This document shows, piece by piece, positions 25,287-34,696 of a DNA stretch of 64,000 bases (the stretch's first letter is position 1; the number at the start of each line of letters is the position of its first letter). The stretch lies in the NCBI GenBank assembly GCA_014382015.1, contig JACNKN010000054.1:1-64000 (forward strand), written 5' to 3'. The notes under the pieces are model-generated. The model saw nothing but the letters and a program-made list of their open reading frames with translations. It ran no database searches and had not been told where the DNA came from. The DNA comes from Fidelibacterota bacterium. GTDB taxonomy: Bacteria > Fidelibacterota > Marinisomatia > Marinisomatales > TCS55. The position numbers and the translations under genes were made by a program.

Positions 25287-26093
25287 ATGAACCTTTCTGG
25301 AAAAACATTTATTGTAACCGGAGCTTCTTCCGGAATTGGTAAAGTTTTATCGAAAAAACTCGCCACAAAGGGGGCTCAAATTATATGTGCTTCTCGAAAT
25401 TTAGATAACCTGAATCGCGTTGTTGAGGAAATTAAGATTCAAGGCGGTACGGCAATTTCAGTCCAAACAGATATCACCCAAATGGATCAATGCCAGTTAT
25501 TAGTAGAGAAAACTATCAATCATTATGGAAAATTAGATGCATTGGTTTTGAATGCTGGTATCAGCATGTGGACCCCTTTCGAATCTTTAAAAGATGTGAG
25601 TTTTTTTCGCCAATTAATGGAAACTAATTATATGGGCGCCGTTCATTGCTGCCACGCCGCATTGCCCTTTTTAAAATCATCTAATGGTTTAATCGTTAAT
25701 TGTTCAACCGGCCAGGCATTAATGGGATTCCCCAATCATACAGGATATGCAGCATCCAAACATGCACTCCGCGGATTTTTGGCATCTTTGGATATTGAGA
25801 TGAAGGGTGAAATACAATTTCTTGATGTCATTATGGGATGGATTCGCGGCACGGGATTAAGAGAAAATGCTTTTGGCCCCAATGGACAAAAACTTGGAGA
25901 AACAAAACGAAATCATACCAGCCAGTCCGTACCTCTTATTGAGTGTGTCCAAGCGATTGTTTCGGGAATTGAAAATGATAAAAAAGTGATTTACATCCCG
26001 AAAAAACTACGGCTTGTCCCCTTTTTTAATGTTTTTTTTAAAGGTCTATTAAACAGGAAAGTGGCAAAAGCTGTGAATGATCATCAAGATTAA
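25287..26093 (+). CDS. DHRS7-like short-chain dehydrogenase (candidate acyl/alkyl-DHAP reductase)
   Basis: This 268-residue SDR has TGASSGIG (12-19), NAGIS, METNYMGAV, a Ser in NCSTGQ and YAASKHALRGFLASLDIEM with the catalytic Tyr and Lys. The METNY, YAASKHA and downstream GPNGQKLGE features resemble the DHRS7/DHRS7B group; DHRS7B (PexRAP) reduces acyl- and alkyl-DHAP in animals. Its position 11 bases after the AGPS-like gene makes it the natural candidate for that step. The SDR family is broad, so the substrate remains inference. It is the last gene of the cassette and converges with the porV-like gene. Confidence 0.8.
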   Translation: MNLSGKTFIVTGASSGIGKVLSKKLATKGAQIICASRNLDNLNRVVEEIKIQGGTAISVQTDITQMDQCQLLVEKTINHYGKLDALVLNAGISMWTPFESLKDVSFFRQLMETNYMGAVHCCHAALPFLKSSNGLIVNCSTGQALMGFPNHTGYAASKHALRGFLASLDIEMKGEIQFLDVIMGWIRGTGLRENAFGPNGQKLGETKRNHTSQSVPLIECVQAIVSGIENDKKVIYIPKKLRLVPFFNVFFKGLLNRKVAKAVNDHQD

Positions 26094-26127
26094 TCTGCAC
26101 TGGGGTTCATGGCATTTTTCTTTTGTT

Positions 26128-27165
26128 TTATAATTTTTCCACATATTGACGAACCCAATTCGAATTCACCGCCAATGATACCATATGAGAACTTCCCAAT
26201 CCAGAGCCGGTTGGTTCATTCAAAAACGCATAGTCTAAAGACAAATTTTCCCAACTAAGACCGATACCTCCTGTGGTGGAACCAATGGCATTCCGTCCCA
26301 GTCGAAGCGCAATTTTATTATCATAAACACCATTAAAGCCAAGTCGGTAATTGGCACCCTGGTCACCCAAATTGATATCATCGTCGATGGATTTCCCTGC
26401 GCCATCCCAAACGATATTCACCATAGCTGAAATCGATAACGGTAAATGCATAAAATGATGGGTATGGGAAAGCCCCGCAATTGCTGTAGGTTTAAATCGT
26501 TCAATTGTTCCATTCTCCCACACTTGCCAACTGGTGGATATATCACGAATCGTTAGACCCAATCGCCCATTTTTCCAAGGAACTGTCAACATACCAAAAT
26601 CAAGTCCGATCCCAGAACCGGTATAATCACCAATTGAATGAAATAATGTTTTGACAGCCAACCCCATTTCAAACTGATCTCTATGCCATGAAGTACTCAG
26701 ATGAAGCCCCAACTGTCTTTGTGAAAAATATTTTAGTTTATCCTCGTCCAGCCTTTCCCCTTCATCCAATGTACCATTTCCCTCGCCAATATCCCCCGTT
26801 CCCGGAACACCATCTAATCCAAAATCTAAAAGAATATTTCGTGTATCGGGAATTTGATCGATACCTTCATGAATGATAATGAGATTGAGTGGGCGTGAAA
26901 AGTTCTGAATGGGAAACCCCAATAAATCACTATTAATCATTCCAGCCAATCGGCTTTGATGGGTATAGTTTATATTATGGAGTCCCACTTTTCCACTGGC
27001 GGCCGGATTAAATAAAGGAGAAACAGATGTACCATAATCAGTAACAGCTGCACCACCCAGAGCAAGGATTCGCGCATCTCCTGCACTATTAAAGACCTGC
27101 CAACCATACTTTACCCAATAAGATTGAGATAAACCGATATTAATTAGGATAAAAATAACTGTCAT
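26128..27165 (-). CDS. PorV/PorQ-family outer-membrane beta-barrel protein
   Basis: The 345-residue product opens with a short signal peptide (MTVIFILINIGLSQ) and continues NSAGDARILALGGAAVTDYG then LFNPAASG, the hallmark start of PorV/PorQ-like (UPF0164-related) barrels of FCB bacteria. Many alternating amphipathic strands follow, ending in aromatic-rich segments. Relatives act in type IX secretion or lipid/surface protein traffic; no other secretion gene is nearby, so function is open. The ATG at 27165 lies in one arm of a repeat (27160-27261); longer in-frame starts up to 27282 would translate the repeat and are rejected. Confidence 0.78.
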   Translation of the reverse strand: MTVIFILINIGLSQSYWVKYGWQVFNSAGDARILALGGAAVTDYGTSVSPLFNPAASGKVGLHNINYTHQSRLAGMINSDLLGFPIQNFSRPLNLIIIHEGIDQIPDTRNILLDFGLDGVPGTGDIGEGNGTLDEGERLDEDKLKYFSQRQLGLHLSTSWHRDQFEMGLAVKTLFHSIGDYTGSGIGLDFGMLTVPWKNGRLGLTIRDISTSWQVWENGTIERFKPTAIAGLSHTHHFMHLPLSISAMVNIVWDGAGKSIDDDINLGDQGANYRLGFNGVYDNKIALRLGRNAIGSTTGGIGLSWENLSLDYAFLNEPTGSGLGSSHMVSLAVNSNWVRQYVEKL

Positions 27166-27261
27166 TCTGAATGCTTGCTTTAGGCAAGAATGAAGAATCT
27201 CAAGCATTCCATTTTTGGTATTTTTTTGCTTGAGATACTTTGCCTTTGGCTCAGTATCAAA
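27160..27261. repeat. Inverted-repeat element spanning the porV-like gene start
   Basis: A left part beginning GTCATTCTGA (27161) and reaching GAAGAATCTC is mirrored by GAGATACTTTGCC ending near CTCAGTATC. The inner arms TCTCAAGCA (27198-27206) and TGCTTGAGA (27227-27235) are perfect; the flanks are imperfect. The words match a dispersed GTCATTCTGA-GAAGAATCTC repeat that I recall from other FCB genomes. The element overlaps the start codon of the porV-like gene and fills its leader. Confidence 0.6.
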
Positions 27262-27271
27262 AACTTGGTGG

Positions 27272-29863
27272 TTATAGCCCATGCTTTTTCTTCAGCGCAT
27301 CCAATCGTTGAATCGCATCAAGCGGTGAAATATTAAGCACATCTAATTTGGATAAATCTTCTTTTAATTCAGACTCGGCCTTTTCAAACATGGACATTTG
27401 ATTATCCGCCTCAGGAATTTCACCTTTTGATTCAGTAGGGTGGTTTTGAATATGATAATTTAATATTTCTGTCGCCCTGGAAATAACCTGGTTCGGCAAT
27501 CCCGCCATCTGCGCCACATGAATTCCGTAACTCTTATCCCCCGGTCCCGGCATTATTTGACGCAAGAAAACAATTTTATCCCCGAATTCTTTCACAGCGA
27601 TATGATGATTTTCTAAACGATCTAATGTTTTCTCCAAATCAGTCAATTCATGATAATGGGTGGCAAATAATGTCCGTGCCGCCACTGATTCATTATTATG
27701 CAAATGTTCTGTAATCGCCCATGCCAAAGATAATCCATCATAAGTCGCAGTCCCTCGCCCAATTTCATCTAAGAGTATGAGACTTTTTTCCGTGGCATTA
27801 TTCAGAATATTCGCCGCTTCATTCATTTCCACCAAGAATGTACTTTCACCACCAGCCAGGTTATCACTGGCACCAACCCGGGTAAAGAGTTTATCCACAA
27901 GACCGATTATGGCAGTGTTAGCAGGCACGAAAGACCCCACCTGTGCCATGAGTACAATGAGCCCGATTTGACGTAAATAAGTGGATTTCCCTGCCATATT
28001 TGGCCCGGTAATGAGGTGAATCTGATTATGCCGCGTATCCATTGTTAAATCGTTAGGTATAAATCGTTCTGTGGCAGGTAAAAGCTGCTCCACGACTGGA
28101 TGGCGACCGCCTTTTATTTTCAGGACACTTTTATTATCTAATGTGGGACGTATATACTTATTCGCTTTGGCCACTTGTCCAAAGTTGGTCAGAACATCCA
28201 ATCGGCTCAAAACGGATGCATTTTCCTGTAACTTTGCCGCTTCGGATAATATTTCTTGACAAAGGTTGGTAAATAGTTTTGATTCTATCGTTTCAATCTT
28301 TTCTTCTGCTGATATAATTTTTTCTTCATATTCCTTTAATTCCGGTGTGATATACCGTTCTGAATTCACTAAGGTTTGTTTTCGGATATAGTTTTCGGGC
28401 ACTTTGTCGCCGTGAGTTTTGGTGATTTCCAGATAATAACCAAATACACTATTAAATCCAATTTTTAATGATGGTATCCCGGTTCGTTCCCGTTCAGACG
28501 ATTGGAGTTCTGTAATCCACTCCTTACCGCCAGATCTCAACTTCCGAAGTTCATCTAATTCTTCATTCACCCCGGTTAAAATGACATTCCCCTGCTTAAT
28601 TTGAGAGGGTGCATCTAAATCCAGAGTTTGGATTATTGTATCCTTAATCTTATCCGTATCTCCAAAATATTTTGTAAATGCTTTTAAATGTTTATCACCT
28701 GCTTTTTTTAATGCACCAATAATTTCAGGAATTTGCTCCAAGCTTAACCGAAGTCCATTGATTTCTTTTGGGGTGACTTTTCCATTATTAACCCGACCCA
28801 CAATCCGTTCAATATCAGATACATTTTTAAGACGATCTCTCATATCTTCCCGACTACGAGTATTCTCTACAAATGCACCCACAATATCCAATCGCTTGAT
28901 TAATCGTTTTTTATCAGTAATAGGTCGGTTCAGCCATTGTTTCAGTAACCGTCCCCCTCCCGCCGTAACCGTATCATCCAATACATCTATGAGGGTACCG
29001 TGTGTACCTTGCGTGGCGAGACTTTTAAATATTTCAAGATTGCGGACCGTAAACCCATCCAGACCCATTACATTTTCATCCAATACAGGATGGATAGCGG
29101 ATACATGTTCCATGGCACCACTGAGGGTCTGGGTCATGTGATGAAAAATTGTCCCCGCAGCCGTAATACCATCAGGCAATGATTCACAACCAAACCCTTT
29201 GAGCGATTTTACATGAAAGTGCTCCGTAAGTGCCCGATATCCCTGATCATAATTATACACCCAATCTTCCACTTTGGTCATAAAGGGTTTGAGTGTGCGA
29301 TACCAGTCCGCAGTGGAATAAACCACCGATTCTCCCACCAATACTTCTCGTGGTGAAAATTTTCGTAACGATTCCGTTAATCGTTCCGGTGCGCACTCAC
29401 CGACAAAAAACTCGCCTGTAGATTGATCTAAAACGGCAAAACCCACTTTTGTTTTTCCAAAATGGAGAGATGCCAGATATTGATTTGCTTTTTGGTCCAA
29501 TGCCTGGGCGGCCGTAATTGTTCCTGGTGTTACCACTTCAATCACTTCTCTCTTGACGATACCCTTCGCCAATTTAGGATCTTCCACCTGTTCGCAAATG
29601 GCCACCCGATGGCCTGCATTCACCAGTTTATGTAAATAATTATCCAATGCATGATATGGGAACCCGGCTAATGGTACATCCGCAGCGGCACCGTTGGATC
29701 TTTTGGTTAATACAATTCCTAATATTTTCGCAGTGAGTTTTGCATCTTCCTTAAATGTTTCATAAAAATCCCCCATACGAAACAAAACAATCGCATCGCT
29801 ATACTGAGTTTTTACCTCCATATATTGGCGCATGAGTGGCGTACCGCTGGAATCTTTAGCCAC
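27272..29863 (-). CDS. mutS: DNA mismatch repair protein MutS
   Basis: MutS recognises mispairs and small loops. The 863-residue protein has the mismatch-recognition Phe-x-Glu in GDFYETF (Phe33, Glu35), connector, lever and clamp domains, and the ATPase with Walker A GPNMAGKST (about residue 618), ILLDEIGRGTATYDG and FATHYHELT. The C-terminus is full. GTG 29863 gives the standard N-terminus and has AAAGGAG seven bases upstream; ATG 29911 lies inside selB. It overlaps the selB stop by eight bases. MutL is not in the window. Confidence 0.95.
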   Translation of the reverse strand: MAKDSSGTPLMRQYMEVKTQYSDAIVLFRMGDFYETFKEDAKLTAKILGIVLTKRSNGAAADVPLAGFPYHALDNYLHKLVNAGHRVAICEQVEDPKLAKGIVKREVIEVVTPGTITAAQALDQKANQYLASLHFGKTKVGFAVLDQSTGEFFVGECAPERLTESLRKFSPREVLVGESVVYSTADWYRTLKPFMTKVEDWVYNYDQGYRALTEHFHVKSLKGFGCESLPDGITAAGTIFHHMTQTLSGAMEHVSAIHPVLDENVMGLDGFTVRNLEIFKSLATQGTHGTLIDVLDDTVTAGGGRLLKQWLNRPITDKKRLIKRLDIVGAFVENTRSREDMRDRLKNVSDIERIVGRVNNGKVTPKEINGLRLSLEQIPEIIGALKKAGDKHLKAFTKYFGDTDKIKDTIIQTLDLDAPSQIKQGNVILTGVNEELDELRKLRSGGKEWITELQSSERERTGIPSLKIGFNSVFGYYLEITKTHGDKVPENYIRKQTLVNSERYITPELKEYEEKIISAEEKIETIESKLFTNLCQEILSEAAKLQENASVLSRLDVLTNFGQVAKANKYIRPTLDNKSVLKIKGGRHPVVEQLLPATERFIPNDLTMDTRHNQIHLITGPNMAGKSTYLRQIGLIVLMAQVGSFVPANTAIIGLVDKLFTRVGASDNLAGGESTFLVEMNEAANILNNATEKSLILLDEIGRGTATYDGLSLAWAITEHLHNNESVAARTLFATHYHELTDLEKTLDRLENHHIAVKEFGDKIVFLRQIMPGPGDKSYGIHVAQMAGLPNQVISRATEILNYHIQNHPTESKGEIPEADNQMSMFEKAESELKEDLSKLDVLNISPLDAIQRLDALKKKHGL

Positions 29864-31700
29864 AGTTTTCTCCTTTGATCCGGGAATCACCCACCCGTTC
29901 TGTTGAACCATGCTTGTCGCAGTATTCCAATAATGGAATGGCCGATTTACGGGTAGTTCCCGTTAACGATTTAAAGTCCGCCACATTCATTTCTGGGTTG
30001 GCTGCAAAAAAGAGACATAATTCATCCTTCAATTTATCCAAAACATCTCCATGAATCCACATACCTCGTCCCACTTCAAAAATTTTCCCTTCTCCCTTTA
30101 AAATGTGGAGAATCTCCAAAGTGCTTTTTGGGTTTTCTGATGATAATTCCTTCGCAGTGGGAATCGTATACCCGGATTTTTTCACCGAATCTTCTAATGA
30201 TTTGGCCAAGGATGCATCGGTGTCTGATAAGACAACGGAATGACTTTTGAGCGCAAAGCCACCTTCAACATGGATCAATTCATCACCCATAACCGTCAAT
30301 ATGTAGGATAACCAATTAGTACTGAATTTAGTTGCATCTTTCACCCGCTCTTGAGATAAGGATTTTTTATAGGGATTTTCTTCGTGAAACTGAGACAAAA
30401 CCTCTCGAATATAATCCATGGATTCATCACGTTTTTCTGACGTATATAAGAATCCTTTTTCATTTATTATTTCTTCTAATTTTATCCAATTTTTTACCTG
30501 GCTTTCCGTCGTCTGAAAATATCGGGACCAATTCCCCAATGACTTCGGTGATCTCCAATTCTGATTAACAAATTGTTTAAACCGTTCAGATGGATTTTCT
30601 TTCAGTGCGGATACCCATGATTTGAGTTCTTTTCGATTGGGAATTGGATCTGAATCTAACACCACACACCCACCCATGGTTTCCATAGGTGAAAGGCTAC
30701 GGATAATAAAACGTTCATCCATCATTGCAGCAATGGGTTTTTCCAGTAAAAATAGTACATTGCCAGACTGCCCCGCTTCTAATGGATTTTCCATCACCGC
30801 TTTGGCCACCACTTCTGCCGTACCAATATGGAGGTGAACCCGTTGGCGATTTTTTAATTTCCATCGTGTATCTTCAATCAAAGTTACATGAGCAATAAGT
30901 TTATCTGTCGATTGCACCCATCGGGGATCCGCAATTACTGCACCACGATACAATTCATCTAAATCAGTTCCTGCTAAATTGATGGCAGCTCGATCTCCCA
31001 TTTTCACCGATGAAGTTTCCGTGCCATGGGTTTGCATGCCCCGTACTTTTGCTTTTTGATTCCCGGGAATAATCTCTAATTCCTGGCCATCTTTAGTTTT
31101 TCCCGATAGCACCGTTCCAGTCACCACAGAACCAAACCCCGTTTTGGAAAAGACACGATCCACGGGGAGATGGAAAAACCCACGGTCCAATTCTGTCTCA
31201 ATATTTTTGGACTGGGATAATATAGCTTGTTTCAGCGTATCAATCCCTTCCCCAGTATCAATCGATGTGCGAACAATAGGCGCATCCTTGAGGAATGTAT
31301 CCCCAACCAACTCCTGGATTTCCAATTCAACCAAATCTATCCAGTCATTATCATCGGCGAGGTCTGTTTTAGTCAGGGCAATAATCCCCTGTTTTACACC
31401 AAGAAGTTTAAGAATGTGTAGATGCTCTTTGGTTTGGGGCATAATGCCATCATCGGCGGCAATAACGAGAAGTGCGATGTGAATGGTAGAGACGCCCGCC
31501 ACCATATTACGAATGAATTTTTCGTGCCCGGGAACGTCTATAATGGTAATGGATTGATCCAGGTAAGCAAACCCCAGATCGATGGTCATACCCCGTGCTT
31601 TTTCTTCAGCGAGACGATCCGTATCCGTACCGGTGAGGGCCTTGACCAAGGCCGTCTTTCCGTGGTCAATATGACCGGCTGTACCGACAACGATTTGCAT
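29856..31700 (-). CDS. selB: Selenocysteine-specific elongation factor SelB
   Basis: SelB carries selenocysteyl-tRNA to UGA codons marked by a SECIS hairpin. The 614-residue GTPase has G1 [16 protein letters not shown] and TKTD, then EF-Tu-like domains and a C-terminal set of winged helices (about residues 380-614) that bind SECIS RNA. The length is full. It follows selA by 14 bases. The gene for tRNA-Sec and selD are not in the window, and no selenoprotein is recognised here. Confidence 0.95.
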   Translation of the reverse strand: MQIVVGTAGHIDHGKTALVKALTGTDTDRLAEEKARGMTIDLGFAYLDQSITIIDVPGHEKFIRNMVAGVSTIHIALLVIAADDGIMPQTKEHLHILKLLGVKQGIIALTKTDLADDNDWIDLVELEIQELVGDTFLKDAPIVRTSIDTGEGIDTLKQAILSQSKNIETELDRGFFHLPVDRVFSKTGFGSVVTGTVLSGKTKDGQELEIIPGNQKAKVRGMQTHGTETSSVKMGDRAAINLAGTDLDELYRGAVIADPRWVQSTDKLIAHVTLIEDTRWKLKNRQRVHLHIGTAEVVAKAVMENPLEAGQSGNVLFLLEKPIAAMMDERFIIRSLSPMETMGGCVVLDSDPIPNRKELKSWVSALKENPSERFKQFVNQNWRSPKSLGNWSRYFQTTESQVKNWIKLEEIINEKGFLYTSEKRDESMDYIREVLSQFHEENPYKKSLSQERVKDATKFSTNWLSYILTVMGDELIHVEGGFALKSHSVVLSDTDASLAKSLEDSVKKSGYTIPTAKELSSENPKSTLEILHILKGEGKIFEVGRGMWIHGDVLDKLKDELCLFFAANPEMNVADFKSLTGTTRKSAIPLLEYCDKHGSTERVGDSRIKGENCG

Positions 31701-31714
31701 ATTTTTCTTTTATG

Positions 31715-33082
31715 TTAAATGGCACTGATGGCGCCTGCCAAATCTTTTTCCTGTCCCGGAATGACTGCTTTTAGATCAATGTAAAATGTATTCCCGTGAA
31801 TATAGCCCACTACCGCCGTATCTCCCGTTCTGAATTGAGCCGCCAGTTTCGATGCACTGATTCCCTTTGGCTTAAAGCGAAACGCCATACTGTCCAATTT
31901 TTCTTCCGGTAAGGAACCACTCCCCGCTTCTACGTCCGATTCAACCAAAGTTATACCCAAATTATCTACGGTCTTCTTAGGCAAATGGGATAGTATGGTT
32001 TCGCCTCTTTTCGTCAGTGCTTTTCTGGAAGATGTCATGAGTGAAATGGTCAAATTGTCTTTCGACGGCCCATCATCACCAAAGGACCGTAATGATTCTT
32101 CTAAAAATGCCAAACTCCATTTATCGCATCGAACGGCCCGGGCGATAGGGTTTTTCTTCAGTTTATTCACCAATGTCTTTTTGCCAACAATGAGTCCCGC
32201 CTGAGGACCGCCCAACAATTTATCGCCAGAGAAAGTGACTAAACCCACACCGGACTTTACCACATCTTGGACCAGCATATCCTTGGGAACGCCTTTTTCT
32301 GATAGATCTACAAGGGCGCCGCTGCCCAAATCTGCCACCACCGGAACCCGCTTCTTTTTTCCCAATTGAACCAAATCGGATAAACCTACATCGTGGGTAA
32401 ATCCCCGTACCACATAGTTGCTGGTATGAACCCAAAGGATTATACCCGTTTTTTTGTTAATGGCCTTTTCATAATCTTTTATGTGAGTACGGTTGGTGGA
32501 ACCCACTTCTTTTAAAATACATCCACTTTTCTTAATCACATCTGGAATGCGAAAAGAACCACCGATTTCCACTTGCTGCCCTCGAGAAACAATCACTTCC
32601 TTTCCTTCTCCCAATTCATTCAATGCCAAAAGCACCGCCGCCGCATTGTTGTTCACCGCCATGGTAGATTGAGCCCCTGTGAGTGCGGAGAGCAATCCAT
32701 TCACATGGTTCTGCCGTTGGCCTCTCGTGCCCGTGGGGAGATCAAATTCTAAATTGGTATATCCGGAAACTCGCTTCGCTACTTGTTTGGCCACGGATTC
32801 TTTCATGGGCGCCCGACCCAAACCGGTATGGAGCACAATTCCCGTTCCGTTAATTATGGATTTCATACTCGGCTTCATAAATCCTTCAATATCGGATAAA
32901 ATATTTTGGGTAATCTGGGCTCGTTTTAATTTGAGTGTCCCCTTTATTGCGGCACGGCGAAACCCATCCAATTCTGCTTTTATGATATAGGTTATATATT
33001 TACTATTCAGTGACTTATACGGATCAGATTCAAGTAATACTTCCGATACGGATGGGAGTTCTTTTAGTTGGTTTTGAGTCAT
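31715..33082 (-). CDS. selA: L-seryl-tRNA(Sec) selenium transferase SelA
   Basis: SelA converts seryl-tRNA-Sec to selenocysteyl-tRNA-Sec using selenophosphate and PLP. The 455-residue protein has the N-terminal tRNA-binding region (LKELPSVSEVLLES), TGTRGQRQNHVNGL and the PLP-lysine region FSGDKLLGGPQAG (Lys near 287). ATG 33082 is the natural start. The selA-selB order with tight spacing is typical, so the organism presumably decodes UGA as selenocysteine. Confidence 0.95.
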   Translation of the reverse strand: MTQNQLKELPSVSEVLLESDPYKSLNSKYITYIIKAELDGFRRAAIKGTLKLKRAQITQNILSDIEGFMKPSMKSIINGTGIVLHTGLGRAPMKESVAKQVAKRVSGYTNLEFDLPTGTRGQRQNHVNGLLSALTGAQSTMAVNNNAAAVLLALNELGEGKEVIVSRGQQVEIGGSFRIPDVIKKSGCILKEVGSTNRTHIKDYEKAINKKTGIILWVHTSNYVVRGFTHDVGLSDLVQLGKKKRVPVVADLGSGALVDLSEKGVPKDMLVQDVVKSGVGLVTFSGDKLLGGPQAGLIVGKKTLVNKLKKNPIARAVRCDKWSLAFLEESLRSFGDDGPSKDNLTISLMTSSRKALTKRGETILSHLPKKTVDNLGITLVESDVEAGSGSLPEEKLDSMAFRFKPKGISASKLAAQFRTGDTAVVGYIHGNTFYIDLKAVIPGQEKDLAGAISAI

Positions 33083-33117
33083 GAGAATAGAAAAGGTAGA
33101 TTAATTATAAGCATAAA

Positions 33118-34290
33118 TCAAGAGCTTCTCGCCGCCCGTCTCATAAAGAATGCAAATATCACGCTGGGTATCAGCAAAATTCCCATGGCGGGGAATACAA
33201 AAGCTACACCCATGTTTTCTGCAATAATGCCGCTGAATCCTGCAGCCAAAGAGCCAATCCCGAAACTGAGGAAAAAACTGATGCCATAACCCAGTCCTCT
33301 GTTTTGGCTATGGGTGAATTCCGCTATAAGCGTATTCCCAATAGGCTGATTGCTGAAATAGGCAATCCCCAGCAAAATGCCCGACAGAATCAATAATAAA
33401 TCTGAACTAAATCCCATTAAAAGAAAAATGGGAATATTGGCAGCAATGATAAAAATGAGTGCCGTAGGTTTATGAAAGCGTTCTCCGATCTTTGCGCCAA
33501 CCAATTGCCCACCGATACCTGCAACAAAGACCATGGTCGGGAATAAGCCCGCTTTCATATTGGCCGAAAGATTCGGCAAAATGGATGAAGTATTTTCCGC
33601 AAAATGAACGGGCATGAATGTGGTAAATCCATAATAAGCCATTCCCAATAAGGCATTGGTGAGAAAGTACAAAATGAGGGCCGGTTTATTGGTCGTCTCC
33701 TCGTGGTTTTCAAATTCTGTTTCATTCATACTACTGCGCTTCCGATAGGGGATAGCTATAAAGGTACTGATAGCAAGAAGCCCGTTGAAAATACCCAAAA
33801 ATGCATAAGCAGATCGCCAGGAAATAATGGCCGCTGCAGTGGTGGCTAAAATGGGTCCAATCGCTGATCCCGTGGAACCAAAGATGCCATGAATCGCCAT
33901 ACCTCTTGTGAGTGTTTTAACGCGATGAGAAATAAGAGTCAATCCCGCCGGATGATAGATACTACAGAAAAAGCCCATAAAACTGAGACCGACCACCATC
34001 ATGGTAAACGAACCCGAAAGGGCCACTAAAAGTGCCGATATGGACGATCCTGCCTGATAAATGAGCAATAACTGTCTACCCCCAAACCGTTTTTCTGCCC
34101 AACCGGCTGGTATGGCACCCAATCCAAACATGAACCCACTGATGGAGACCACAAATCCCAATGTACTGAGTCCCACATCAAATTCGTTACGAATGACTGG
34201 AATTAAACTGGGCAATGCCAGCATAAGGGCATGAACCGACAGATGGCTTCCGCCGGTAATGCTTAAAATGATTTTTTCGAATCGGGTCAT
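33118..34290 (-). CDS. Major facilitator superfamily transporter
   Basis: This 390-residue protein has about twelve hydrophobic helices in two halves, with the MFS inter-helix motif GWAEKRFGGRQ after helix 2 and FCSIYHPAG in helix 4. The HPAGL motif recalls the fosmidomycin-resistance-like subgroup, suggesting efflux of a small anion or drug, but the substrate is not deducible. I use ATG 34290; TTG 34320 falls inside the rplS terminator. It is separated from rplS by that terminator and precedes selA. Confidence 0.8.
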   Translation of the reverse strand: MTRFEKIILSITGGSHLSVHALMLALPSLIPVIRNEFDVGLSTLGFVVSISGFMFGLGAIPAGWAEKRFGGRQLLLIYQAGSSISALLVALSGSFTMMVVGLSFMGFFCSIYHPAGLTLISHRVKTLTRGMAIHGIFGSTGSAIGPILATTAAAIISWRSAYAFLGIFNGLLAISTFIAIPYRKRSSMNETEFENHEETTNKPALILYFLTNALLGMAYYGFTTFMPVHFAENTSSILPNLSANMKAGLFPTMVFVAGIGGQLVGAKIGERFHKPTALIFIIAANIPIFLLMGFSSDLLLILSGILLGIAYFSNQPIGNTLIAEFTHSQNRGLGYGISFFLSFGIGSLAAGFSGIIAENMGVAFVFPAMGILLIPSVIFAFFMRRAARSS

Positions 34291-34294
34291 AACT

Positions 34295-34328
34295 AAAAAA
34301 CCCCCACTACCAAAAAGCAATGAGGGTT
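34295..34328 (-). terminator. Rho-independent terminator after rplS
   Basis: On the minus strand AACCCTCA pairs with TGGGGGTT (one mismatch) across a 14-nt loop, followed by TTTTTTAG. It lies 24 bp past the rplS stop and ends the ffh-rplS operon before the MFS gene. Confidence 0.75.
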
Positions 34329-34351
34329 CATATTAATTTGGAAAAACAGGA

Positions 34352-34696
34352 TTAGCGTTTTTCAGCAATACGGGTGGCTTTAGAACCTGTCAGTTTTCGC
34401 AAATAATTCAACTTTGCGCGACGGACCTTTCCACGGCGTTTTACTTCAATTTTACTCAACATGGGTGAATGGACGGGAAATATTCTTTCCACACCAATAC
34501 CGCCGGAAATTTTTCGGACCGTGAATGTTTCAGAAACATCGCTCCCTTTGCGACCAATAACCAATCCTTCAAATTTCTGCACACGTTCTTTTCCACCTTC
34601 AACCACACGGACATCCAATATGACCGTATCGCCAGGACCAAATTCAGGTAAATCTGTTTTTAGATGGTTTTCATAAGCTGATTTCATATTATTCAT
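34352..34696 (-). CDS. rplS: 50S ribosomal protein L19
   Basis: L19 sits at the 30S-50S interface. The 114-residue protein shows [46 protein letters not shown]-like [13 protein letters not shown] and [18 protein letters not shown], all diagnostic. ATG 34696 has GGAG seven bases upstream and overlaps the trmD stop by eight bases; ATG 34687 is an alternative. It is the last gene of the operon. Confidence 0.95.
   Translation of the reverse strand: MNNMKSAYENHLKTDLPEFGPGDTVILDVRVVEGGKERVQKFEGLVIGRKGSDVSETFTVRKISGGIGVERIFPVHSPMLSKIEVKRRGKVRRAKLNYLRKLTGSKATRIAEKR

Noticed and set aside
27166-27282. Longer N-terminus for the porV-like protein
   Set aside because: The extra codons translate an inverted repeat and would place the signal peptide in the middle; the ATG at 27165 is better.
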